Part shown: positions 46,990-54,764 of the stretch, one piece after another | Position numbering within the stretch: the first letter of the stretch is position 1 | Layout of the letters: each line of letters opens with the position of its first letter | Source of the DNA: Acetobacter syzygii | Lineage (GTDB): Bacteria > Pseudomonadota > Alphaproteobacteria > Acetobacterales > Acetobacteraceae | Length of the DNA stretch: 64,000 nt | Reading direction: 5' to 3' | Assembly: GCF_000964225.1 (NCBI RefSeq) | Contig: NZ_BAMZ01000016.1 | Location: 1 to 64,000 of the forward strand | Made by a program: the position numbers and the translations under genes | Notes under the pieces: model-generated | The model's database searches: none | What the model saw: only the letters and a program-made list of their open reading frames with translations | Told to the model about the DNA's origin: nothing

Positions 46990-47679
46990 TTACAATACAC
47001 ACCATTGCCGCATCATATTATGGTAGATGTTAGTTAAAGATAGAACAGACGGGTCCATATCCCCCAATCTGTCACGTAAAGACATAACCTGCATATCAAG
47101 ATCAAACAGTATCTGCCTTCTGCTTTCTTCCGCAATCATTGACTGAGACCAGAAAAAAGCTGCCAATCGGGAACCTCGCGTTACTGGCGCTACGTTATGC
47201 AAAACCGTGGTCGAATAAAGCACCATATCGCCAGCAGGTAACTTGATTGTCTGCTCATGACCATTGGAATGCATGGTCAACTCCCCACCATCATATTCAT
47301 CTGGGTCTGAAAAGAAGAGTGTAGAAGAAACATCTGTACGGATCCGTGTGTGAATATCTCCCGCCCAAATTCCACGAATTGCATTATCTACATGAGCCCC
47401 AAAACTCATTCCATTTTCATATCGGTTAAACAACGGGGGGCTTACCCGGTATGGAAGAACTGCACTATTAAAAATAGTGTTCCGCCCTAATGCGCGTAGT
47501 ACAATTTGCCCCAGTTCCTGACATTCTTTAGAATTTTGAGGAAGTTGCAGGTTATTTTTAACCTTTGCAGACTGTTGCCCCGCAGTTTCACGACCATCAC
47601 CCCACTGAGCAGCCTTGAGTGTTGCCTGGCAATAGGTCAGTTCATCCTGCGTTAGTAAGCCTGGAATATGTACAAGCAT
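46990..47679 (-). CDS. PKHD-type Fe(II)/2-oxoglutarate hydroxylase (PiuC/YbiX family)
   Basis: The 229-residue protein has the iron-binding HxD in FGAHVDNAI, the distal His in YSTTVLHNVAPVTRGSRLAAFFW with the Arg that holds 2-oxoglutarate, and the double-stranded helix core ELTMHSNGHEQTIKLPAGD. Members lie beside TonB receptors for catecholate siderophores (E. coli ybiX next to fiu; Pseudomonas piuC next to piuA) and are iron-starvation induced. Here it is third in such an operon, 126 bases behind the Sel1 gene. The substrate is not known. Confidence 0.9.
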   Translation of the reverse strand: MLVHIPGLLTQDELTYCQATLKAAQWGDGRETAGQQSAKVKNNLQLPQNSKECQELGQIVLRALGRNTIFNSAVLPYRVSPPLFNRYENGMSFGAHVDNAIRGIWAGDIHTRIRTDVSSTLFFSDPDEYDGGELTMHSNGHEQTIKLPAGDMVLYSTTVLHNVAPVTRGSRLAAFFWSQSMIAEESRRQILFDLDMQVMSLRDRLGDMDPSVLSLTNIYHNMMRQWCVL

Positions 47680-47805
47680 GGTATTACCTTAAGGCTATTT
47701 CTATTTTATATGTATTATTGACTAATAAAAATTATAATCAAAAACCAAACCCCTAAAAACCTGTCAGAACAATAAAAATTTCAATATGTTCAAATCATAC
47801 ATTTG

Positions 47806-48558
47806 TCATTGCAATCGCTCTCTCACCGTCAATAACAAATTTCCAGCTTTTGGATGTTCGATTGTTGGTAAAGCTTGGCTCATCGCCATCAGAATATCTG
47901 GTGTTGCCTCTGGCAAAGCCCGCTCCCACCAGTCTAGCGCAGCCAGAAGGTGCCCTTGCTCTGCCAGAATGGTCGCATAATTATGGCAACCACGGTAATC
48001 ACCACTCTCGGCCGAACGACGGTACCAATCTATGGCTGTTGCCGACTGCTTTTCCACAACCCAGCCTTCTTCATAAAAACGGGCCATAATGTTCATGGAT
48101 TTAGCATGACCATTATGCGCACCCATCTGGAAAAACTGAAAAGCTCTGGGCAAGTCGCGCTCCACACCAATACCACGCATATAAAGAATGGCCAGATTAT
48201 AACGCCCCCAGTCATCATCTGCTTCTGCTGCTTTTGCATAATGATGGACAGCCTGAGGCAAATTTTTATCAACACCCCAGCCAAAATAGTAACAACGACC
48301 AAGCATGTTATAGGCAGGACCATAACCTGTTTGCGCAGCAATGGAAAACCAGGTGAAAGCCTGTGCAGGGTCTGGGGGCATAAAAACGCTGTTAAGCAGA
48401 ATTTTCCCCCACAAAACCTGTTCCAGAAGGTGACCATTGGCCGCCTTCTGGAAAATTGCCTGTACATGATCCGGCAATGAGACAGCGGCAGGACGTTTAC
48501 TACGTTTTTTCCTGCCGATCACACGCCCCAAAAATGAAGTGTGCCTGCTCATGAACAT
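47806..48558 (-). CDS. Sel1-repeat (TPR-like) protein
   Basis: The 250-residue protein consists of Sel1-like repeats of about 36 residues, for example PAQAFTWFSIAAQTGYGPAYNMLGRCYYFGWGVDKN, LPQAVHHYAKAAEADDDWGRYNLAILYMRGIGVERD, LPRAFQFFQMGAHNGHAKSMN and ATAIDWYRRSAESGDYRGCHNYA. No signal peptide is seen; the N-terminus is basic (GRKKRSKRPAA). Sel1 proteins mediate protein contacts. It starts nine bases after the receptor gene and so is in the iron operon, as in Pseudomonas piuA-type loci. A second ATG two codons in is possible. Confidence 0.88.
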   Translation of the reverse strand: MFMSRHTSFLGRVIGRKKRSKRPAAVSLPDHVQAIFQKAANGHLLEQVLWGKILLNSVFMPPDPAQAFTWFSIAAQTGYGPAYNMLGRCYYFGWGVDKNLPQAVHHYAKAAEADDDWGRYNLAILYMRGIGVERDLPRAFQFFQMGAHNGHAKSMNIMARFYEEGWVVEKQSATAIDWYRRSAESGDYRGCHNYATILAEQGHLLAALDWWERALPEATPDILMAMSQALPTIEHPKAGNLLLTVRERLQ

Positions 48559-48567
48559 ACCGCTCTA

Positions 48568-50949
48568 TTAGTAAGATGCCGCCAGATTGAACAGGAAGGC
48601 CCGGCCGATAGAGGGCGTAACACGGTTGGAAAACAGATTTCCGTAATTCAGGCGATTGGCAAGGTTGTAGCCATTCATGCTTACCTTCCAGTGATCGTCG
48701 AAGTGATGTGATACTACGGCATCAAATTCTACATTGGCAGGAACACGGGCTGTGTTTGCCGTGTCCAGGAACACACCTTCACGCCAGGTTACGCCACCGC
48801 CAACCAGCAGATTGTAGGCTTTTTTAGGAGCAATTTCATATGTGCTCCACACAGTTGCCTGATTGCGCGGCACATACTGCACCTGTTTGCCAATATCCTT
48901 GGCTGTACCGCCAGTCGTCAGGCTGTCGTAACGGGCATAAGTGGCGATTACGTTCCAGTTTTTCAGAATCTGGCCGGACACACTGAGTTCAATACCCTGG
49001 TTGCGCTGCGTATCGCCCGAAGAGCTGACGCTACCTGTGCTTGGGTCTGTAAGCAGCGAGTTCCCTTTTTCCAGACGGAAAATAGAAGCCGTAAAGCCAA
49101 TCCGATCATGAAATGCCGAATATTTTGCACCAAGTTCATACAACTTGCTGCGTTCCGGAGCAAATTTCTGGTTTTTAGGTGTCAGAGGTTCAGAACTGTT
49201 CGCTACATACAGCCCCAATGGAGTCGTAGATTCCGCCCAGTTGAAATAGACCATGGCATGGTCATTAGGCGTATACATCAGGCTAACATTAGGGTTAAAC
49301 GTATCCTGTTTTTGCCCTAAATGCGTATCTGCGGTTGAGGCATCGCCTCCGGTTGCATTGTAATGGCTGTTCCAGTGGTCCCAGCGGAACCCGGCCTTAA
49401 CAGAGAACCATGGCACAAACCAGATCTGGTCGGACAGAAACGCCCCAACATCCGTTGCATCGCCCGTTTTCCATTCCTTCCTGCCTACACCATTGGGCAT
49501 ATTGGTCAGGTTGGACGCGCATTCACCCGCACCACAAAGAGCAAGCCCAGGCACATACATGGACGGATTAAGCAGGCTGGTTCCAGGCCGCGTGCTTGCA
49601 TACGCATAGTTCCGGCGCCGGTCATAAAGATGTTCAATATCCACCCCACCAATGATCTGGTGCCTGATTTTACCTGTATTAAAATTGGCAACAGCAGAGG
49701 CAACATTCTGCACAGACCAGTCGTCTTGCTGGTATGGGTTGGGGCCACCCAAACCACCATTACGCGAAATCATGGCGCTTGCCGGATTGGATGAGAAAAA
49801 AGCATTGGTGCAGGCAGTGCCACAGGCTTCCTGCGATGCAGAATAATAACGGCTGTAAAGACCACCACGTGTGTCGTTATACACAGTGACGTATTTGTTA
49901 ACCTCCCATTGCAAACGACCAGTCAACATATCTGTGGAGGTATTATCCTGATCATAAGTTGTGCCGTACCAGTTGTTACGGTTCACGCCATATTCAGTCA
50001 CAGGTTTACCATACGCTGCACCAGGTTTGGTAACAACTGGCACACCGTAATCTGGAATTCGATTGTCGGTCTGATGGAAATATTCAATGGTATAGTTAAC
50101 TTTTTTACCCAAACCAAAAATAATAGAGGGTGCAATACCCCAGCGGTGCGAGTAAATATAATCACGCCCGACCATATTATTTTCATTTCCCATTCCTGTC
50201 AGACGGACAGCAATGGTATCTGTAATTTTGTGGTTAACATCCAACGTGCCGCGATAATAAGCGCCACTCCCACCAGAAAAGCTGGCGTTAACATGGTTGC
50301 CAGCATACGGCGTTTTAGTCGTAATATTAATGGCGCCACCTGTCGTGCCATTACCAAACACCTGCGATGAAGGCCCTTTGATAACAGTTATATGGTCATA
50401 ATCAAAACTGTCTCTCGTATAGACACCAAAATCCCGGAGACCGTTTTCATAAATATCGTTCTGTGCTGCAAAACCGCGGATCAGGAACTGGTCACCCGAC
50501 ATTCCTCCTTCACCTTCCCCCACAGAAGCCGTAATTCCGGGGACGTTCTTGAGCGCCTCATCCAGAGATTTCACATTCTGCTGCTGCATCAGAATCTGCG
50601 GCACAACGTTAATTGTCTGTGGGGTATGCAGCACGTCATCCTGCATTCGGCTAAACCCGATGGATGAACGCAAGGTGTTCATGGGGGAGGCAACAACGGT
50701 CCATTGCTCGACCTCGGTGCCATCTGCACGCTTTAGGGTTTCAGGCCCTTTCCCTTTGGCATTTGTCAAACTGGCTGCACCATCGTGTTCAGCCTGCTGC
50801 GTGTTGTTTTTTGCAGTATGGCTATGACTGGCAGGGTCCTGAGACTGCTGTGCATCATCAGCCAAAGCAGGCAGCACGTTCCAGCTCATGGCAAGACCAA
50901 CAGCCAAAGGCACAGGGTTAAGGTGGTGGCGGATAGGAGATGAACCCAT
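48568..50949 (-). CDS. TonB-dependent siderophore receptor (Fiu/PiuA type)
   Basis: The 793-residue protein has a signal region ending around LPALADDAQQ, a plug domain (VLHTPQTINVVPQILMQQQ, GDQFLIRGFAAQNDIYENGLRD, ITVIKGPSSQVFGNGTTGGAINI) and a C-terminal barrel ending in FLFNLAASY. These are the features of catecholate-siderophore receptors related to E. coli Fiu. There is no extra N-terminal signalling domain for a sigma factor, so control is probably direct. Two Fur-like boxes lie 17-68 bases before the start. The Sel1 and PKHD genes follow in the same orientation. The natural ligand cannot be told from sequence. Confidence 0.92.
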   Translation of the reverse strand: MGSSPIRHHLNPVPLAVGLAMSWNVLPALADDAQQSQDPASHSHTAKNNTQQAEHDGAASLTNAKGKGPETLKRADGTEVEQWTVVASPMNTLRSSIGFSRMQDDVLHTPQTINVVPQILMQQQNVKSLDEALKNVPGITASVGEGEGGMSGDQFLIRGFAAQNDIYENGLRDFGVYTRDSFDYDHITVIKGPSSQVFGNGTTGGAINITTKTPYAGNHVNASFSGGSGAYYRGTLDVNHKITDTIAVRLTGMGNENNMVGRDYIYSHRWGIAPSIIFGLGKKVNYTIEYFHQTDNRIPDYGVPVVTKPGAAYGKPVTEYGVNRNNWYGTTYDQDNTSTDMLTGRLQWEVNKYVTVYNDTRGGLYSRYYSASQEACGTACTNAFFSSNPASAMISRNGGLGGPNPYQQDDWSVQNVASAVANFNTGKIRHQIIGGVDIEHLYDRRRNYAYASTRPGTSLLNPSMYVPGLALCGAGECASNLTNMPNGVGRKEWKTGDATDVGAFLSDQIWFVPWFSVKAGFRWDHWNSHYNATGGDASTADTHLGQKQDTFNPNVSLMYTPNDHAMVYFNWAESTTPLGLYVANSSEPLTPKNQKFAPERSKLYELGAKYSAFHDRIGFTASIFRLEKGNSLLTDPSTGSVSSSGDTQRNQGIELSVSGQILKNWNVIATYARYDSLTTGGTAKDIGKQVQYVPRNQATVWSTYEIAPKKAYNLLVGGGVTWREGVFLDTANTARVPANVEFDAVVSHHFDDHWKVSMNGYNLANRLNYGNLFSNRVTPSIGRAFLFNLAASY

Positions 50950-50965
50950 ATTTGTACAGCCTGAA

Positions 50966-51017
50966 AATAATGATTATGATTCGCAACCGCACATATATGT
51001 AAATACGAATCATTATC
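50966..51017. promoter_or_regulatory. two Fur-box-like sites upstream of the siderophore receptor
   Basis: On the receptor-sense strand GCGAATCATAATCATTATT (plus 50966-50984) matches 15 of 19 positions of the Fur consensus. GATAATGATTCGTATTTAC (plus 50999-51017) matches 13 of 19. They lie 17 and 50 bases before the start codon, as expected for iron-dependent repression of this operon. Confidence 0.7.
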
Positions 51018-51478
51018 AACATAGAAAGTGCGTGAGAGGTTCCATACTCACCCACAAAAAGGCGAGAAAGCCTCGGGGCCACTTAATTTTTTCCATAATC
51101 TGATTATTATATATACAAGAAACAAAAGTGTGATGAAAAAGACACTCTGCGTTGCAGATACAAATCAGCAGAGAAGTGACTTACTGTTATCCAATAGGAC
51201 AAGGGCAGGGATCATGCTGATTTGTATTTTATTATATATAGATAAAATTAAGTAAAATAACCTGCACTTCAGATGTTTTTGTCAATCTGCAATCAGCCTG
51301 ACTTGCAATAGCAGGAACCTGAAAGTGTTTTGGATTTGCTGCCGTAAGCCTTAGTCCAAGCACATCAGATGTCATGCCCCTATCTTCGTTCCATCATTTT
51401 GGAATATCGCAAGACATAAAAACATCATACATAGCCTCAACACGAGGGCTATCAGCATTTTTATTTTTTAAGAGGGGA
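51018..51478. other. intergenic region without a supported gene
   Basis: This stretch between the receptor promoter and tRNA-Cys holds a 13-bp inverted repeat (51158-51170 and 51215-51227) and a 40-codon frame at 51133-51255 (MKKTLCVADT...) that has no ribosome-binding site and spans the repeat. I see no protein gene. A small RNA is possible. Confidence 0.4.
51158..51227. repeat. 13-bp inverted repeat with a 44-base loop
   Basis: ATACAAATCAGCA at 51158-51170 is the exact reverse complement of TGCTGATTTGTAT at 51215-51227. The copies could form a long stem in RNA. No T run follows directly, although the region after it is AT-rich. Confidence 0.6.
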
Positions 51479-51552
51479 TGGAGGTCCGGGCGGGAATCGA
51501 ACCCACATACGCGGATTTGCAGTCCGCTACATCACCATTCTGCCACCGGACC
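51479..51552 (-). tRNA. tRNA-Cys (GCA anticodon)
   Basis: On the minus strand the acceptor stem GGTCCGG pairs with CCGGACC. The anticodon arm is GCGGA-CTGCAAA-TCCGC (anticodon GCA), the T-arm contains GGTTCGATTCC, and the CCA end is encoded. Confidence 0.96.
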
Positions 51553-51704
51553 AACGGTGTAGGATGAGAGCCTTATGTCCTTTTCTTTCAAATTGGTCAA
51601 GACGTTGTGTTGTGCCAATTTCAAAACAGTATGCCAGACAGACTCTCGCACAGGATCAGTTCCATGCCGATTAAGCAGATGGTCAATCAGAAAGAGGACG
51701 CAAC

Positions 51705-52418
51705 ATGAACGCCCATGCGACCACCGCCACGCCTAAGGGACAACAGTCAATGGATGCAACCATGTACGCCGAAGCCCGCAATCTGATGGTAGATGACCAG
51801 CTTCGCCCCTCAGAAATTACTGATTCGCGCATTCTGGACACCATGCGCCATCTTCCGCGTGAGCTATGCGTTCGCCCTGATCTGCAAAATGCTGCTTATG
51901 CAGATACAAGTCTTCCTCTGGCCCAGGGGAGAGTTCTACCTCAACCCTTACTGACTGCGCGTCTTGTACAAGCCACGCCCCCCCATGCTCACGAGCGTGT
52001 TCTGGTTGTAGGGGCATCTACAGGTTATACGGCGGCTCTTTTTGCGCACCTTGACCTGCATGTTACAGCACTCGAATCGAACTCCTCACTCGCACAGGCT
52101 GGACAAACATTCTGCCAGACATACGCCCCAACTGTTGTCTGGCATCAAGCCCCCCTGAACAAAGGGGTTTTAGATTCGGCACCGTATGACCTGATTTATT
52201 TTGATGGTTGCGTTGCCGCACTTCCGGATTTTTGCAACGACCAACTCTCTGCCCAAGGCCGTGTGGTCGGCTTATTGCAACGGAACACTTCCTTGGCAGA
52301 GGCTTTTCTGGCCGTTAGGGAAGCAGGGTATTCCAAACCGTTCAGATTAACATTTCTGTTCGAAGCGCAAGCTCCGCTACTGCCGGATATCATCCCCGAA
52401 TCTGCTTTTTCTTTTTAA
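51705..52418 (+). CDS. protein-L-isoaspartate O-methyltransferase family protein
   Basis: The 237-residue protein has the PCMT layout: a helical N-terminus (YAEARNLMVDDQLRPSEITDSRILDTMRHLPRELCV), ADTSLPLAQGRVLPQPLLTARLVQ, then SAM motif I as VLVVGASTGYTAALFAHL and DLIYFDGCVAALP. Motif I is less acidic than in true Pcm enzymes, so repair of isoaspartate is not certain. In many alphaproteobacteria this gene stands directly before tolC, as here (127-base gap). It starts 152 bases after the tRNA-Cys gene on the opposite strand. Confidence 0.88.
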   Translation: MNAHATTATPKGQQSMDATMYAEARNLMVDDQLRPSEITDSRILDTMRHLPRELCVRPDLQNAAYADTSLPLAQGRVLPQPLLTARLVQATPPHAHERVLVVGASTGYTAALFAHLDLHVTALESNSSLAQAGQTFCQTYAPTVVWHQAPLNKGVLDSAPYDLIYFDGCVAALPDFCNDQLSAQGRVVGLLQRNTSLAEAFLAVREAGYSKPFRLTFLFEAQAPLLPDIIPESAFSF

Positions 52419-52545
52419 CTTCCGACCGGAAAAGCACCACAGCATTGCAGCAACCTGCAAACTATAAATTGGAATTTAATATCACATCGTGGCATTGAAC
52501 GAGGCCGTGAGCACATTGCGATAACTTGCAAGCAGGAGCAGCCTC

Positions 52546-53985
52546 ATGCGGCGTATTTGCGGAACCGGCCTGAGTCTGGCGGTCATACTCTGTGGAACAA
52601 CCGCCTGGGCGCAAAAGTACGATGGCAGCGGCTCTCCCTCTTTTATTCCACACACATTGCAAGAAGCCCTTGCGGCAACGTACCTAACCAATCCAACCTT
52701 ACAGGCTGCTCGCGCCACACTGCGTGCCACGGACGAAAACGTGCCTACCGCTCTTGCCGGGTGGCACCCCACAGTAACCGGGCAGGTTGGGCTATCTTAC
52801 TATAATGGCATTAACGATTACGCTGGCGTGGGGCATCCGCGCACGCATCAATCCTTACGCCGGTATGACACTCCGGGCTACTCGGCTGGCGTTGCCATTA
52901 ACCAGCCCATTTACAGCGGCGGGAAAACAACAGCAGCCACGCATGAAGCTGTTAATCAGGTCATGGCAGCCCGTGCCCACCTTATTTCGGTCGAACAGCA
53001 GGTGTTTAAGCAGGTTGTCAGCGCCTATGTGGGCGTCATTGAAGACGAACAACTCCTGCAATTAAACATTAACAATGAGCGGGTTCTGCAACAGCAGCTC
53101 CGCGCAACCAACGAACGATTCAGGGTAGGAGAGATCACGCGCACGGATGTCGCACAGGCTGAAGCAGCTTACGCCTCCGCACAGGCAGCCCGTCAGCAGT
53201 CTGAAGGTACCTTGCAAACCGCACAGGCAACTTACATGCAGGTTGTTGGCATGGCCCCGCCTCCTAACCTCATTCCCCCACAGCCGCTGATTCTACCTGT
53301 TAAAAACGAACAGACAGCCGCGGCACTGGCGGTTAAAAATAATCCCGATGTTATTCACGCACTTTTTACCGAAGCAGCTCATAAAGATTCCGTGGGCGTT
53401 GCCATGTCCGTCATCATGCCCAAAGTATCTGCAACAATGGGTTATCAACGGCAGGTCAATCAGGCCCTGAATAATCAGGTGAACGACAGCAAATATGCTG
53501 CGCTCAATTTCAATGTTCCCATCTATCAGGGCGGATCGGAGTATGCCGGGGTTCGGCAGGCCAAACAACTGGCGCAAGAAGCACACCGGGAGGTGGATAT
53601 TCAACGGCGCTCCGCCGCGCAGGATGCCGTTTCCAACTGGCAGAAACTCGTCACTTACCAAGCATCAATCGCCAGCAATCGTATTGCAATCAAGGCTGGT
53701 ACCGTAGCACTGGATGGTGTGGAGCGGCAGGCCATGGTTGGCACCAGCACAACGCTGTCCGTTCTGCAGCAACAGGAAACCCTTTTGCAGGCTCAGGTCG
53801 CTCTGGTGCAGAGCTTGAGCAACATGGTCATTGCCTCCTACAATGTGGCCGCTGCCATTGGACGCCTTACTGCAACCGATCTGAAACTGAATGTTCCCCT
53901 TTATGATGACAAAGCATACTATAACGCGGTAAAGGATCGACTATGGGGGTTGAACGATTATGCGCTCAACCAGCCGGGTCGATAA
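52546..53985 (+). CDS. tolC: TolC-family outer-membrane efflux protein
   Basis: The 479-residue protein has a signal peptide (MRRICGTGLSLAVILCGTTAWAQ) and two repeated coiled-coil halves with YLTNPTLQAARATLRATDENVP, GEITRTDVAQAEAAYASAQAARQQSEGTLQTAQATYMQVVG, and in the second half YQGGSEYAGVRQAKQLAQEAHREV and VGTSTTLSVLQQQETLLQAQ. This is the TolC trimeric tunnel used by RND pumps and type I secretion. AGGAG eight bases upstream fixes the start. The popZ-like gene begins 30 bases downstream. Confidence 0.92.
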   Translation: MRRICGTGLSLAVILCGTTAWAQKYDGSGSPSFIPHTLQEALAATYLTNPTLQAARATLRATDENVPTALAGWHPTVTGQVGLSYYNGINDYAGVGHPRTHQSLRRYDTPGYSAGVAINQPIYSGGKTTAATHEAVNQVMAARAHLISVEQQVFKQVVSAYVGVIEDEQLLQLNINNERVLQQQLRATNERFRVGEITRTDVAQAEAAYASAQAARQQSEGTLQTAQATYMQVVGMAPPPNLIPPQPLILPVKNEQTAAALAVKNNPDVIHALFTEAAHKDSVGVAMSVIMPKVSATMGYQRQVNQALNNQVNDSKYAALNFNVPIYQGGSEYAGVRQAKQLAQEAHREVDIQRRSAAQDAVSNWQKLVTYQASIASNRIAIKAGTVALDGVERQAMVGTSTTLSVLQQQETLLQAQVALVQSLSNMVIASYNVAAAIGRLTATDLKLNVPLYDDKAYYNAVKDRLWGLNDYALNQPGR

Positions 53986-54015
53986 TGTTAAGCCAGAAGT
54001 AGCAGGGATGTTTGT

Positions 54016-54633
54016 ATGGTGTCGCCTCAGGACTCATCTGAAGAGACAGGTAAATCAGTAGCAGATACCCTGTCTTCCATTCGGCAGGTACTGCATGATG
54101 AGCACCTTTCGGCTACAGCAGCACATGCCCCGGAGCCACAGGATGATCAGGACGACGATGTGCTCGTCCTGTCCCCATCCATGATGGACACAGCACAGCC
54201 GGAAGAAAAAACCCCGGCTGTGCCCACAAATCCCACTGTTGCAGCCCGAACAGGCCGCAACACGGATCTTGTGCAACCGCGGGCTGTGGACCATGATGAA
54301 GTATTATCTGTAACGGATCTCAGGCAGATCGAACTCAACAAAAAGGCTGAACATACCATGTCTGGTCCATTGCCCATCCCTTTGAATGACGAAACGGTTT
54401 CCGATACCGCCAATTCATTTGCTGTTCTGCAGAAAAGCCTGCAAGAAAAATATCTTAGAGAACATGAGGAGAGAAAAGTGGCTGTCACGCATGAAGGGTC
54501 TCTGACGGTTGAAGACATCGTGCGCCAGGAAGTGCGCGTTTTCCTCAAAAAATGGCTTGATGCCCATCTGGCAAACATTGTCCAGACTGCTGTGCGCAAG
54601 GAAGTTGAACGCCTGACACAGCGCGGACTGTAA
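54016..54633 (+). CDS. popZ: PopZ-like polar organising protein (DUF2497)
   Basis: The 205-residue acidic protein has the three-part PopZ layout: a short N-terminal helix (SVADTLSSIRQVL), a proline- and acid-rich middle with a run of Asp (DDQDDDVLVL), and the conserved C-terminal oligomerisation region SLTVEDIVRQEVRVFLKKWLDAHLANIVQTAVRKEVERLTQRGL. PopZ builds a polar hub that anchors the chromosome origin and cell-cycle proteins in Caulobacter. The place between tolC and valS is the usual one in alphaproteobacteria. A terminator-like hairpin lies 77 bases after the stop. Confidence 0.88.
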   Translation: MVSPQDSSEETGKSVADTLSSIRQVLHDEHLSATAAHAPEPQDDQDDDVLVLSPSMMDTAQPEEKTPAVPTNPTVAARTGRNTDLVQPRAVDHDEVLSVTDLRQIELNKKAEHTMSGPLPIPLNDETVSDTANSFAVLQKSLQEKYLREHEERKVAVTHEGSLTVEDIVRQEVRVFLKKWLDAHLANIVQTAVRKEVERLTQRGL

Positions 54634-54710
54634 GGTTTTTCCTCTGCTGCTTCTGTCTCTGCTATATTGCAGGGAAGCAGAGGTACCCTGTGGTCTGTTA
54701 GTTGCTCTGC

Positions 54711-54743
54711 AAAGGCGGGGGCGAGATGCCTGCCGCCTTTTTT
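54711..54743 (+). terminator. terminator-like hairpin between popZ and valS
   Basis: AAAGGCGG at 54711-54718 pairs with CCGCCTTT at 54733-54740 and a run of six T follows. It is a good intrinsic terminator shape. It lies only 21 bases before the valS start codon, so it may also lie in the valS leader. Confidence 0.7.
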
Positions 54744-54764
54744 ACGTGGTGTGGTTGGATAAAT

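Noticed and set aside
51133-51255. 40-codon frame starting MKKTLCVADT as a small protein
   Set aside because: No ribosome-binding site, and the frame is built over an inverted repeat in AT-rich DNA.
54640-54745. Possible small stable RNA such as SRP RNA between popZ and valS
   Set aside because: The region lacks the conserved SRP RNA tetraloop and internal-loop sequence; the hairpin with a T run is explained as a terminator.
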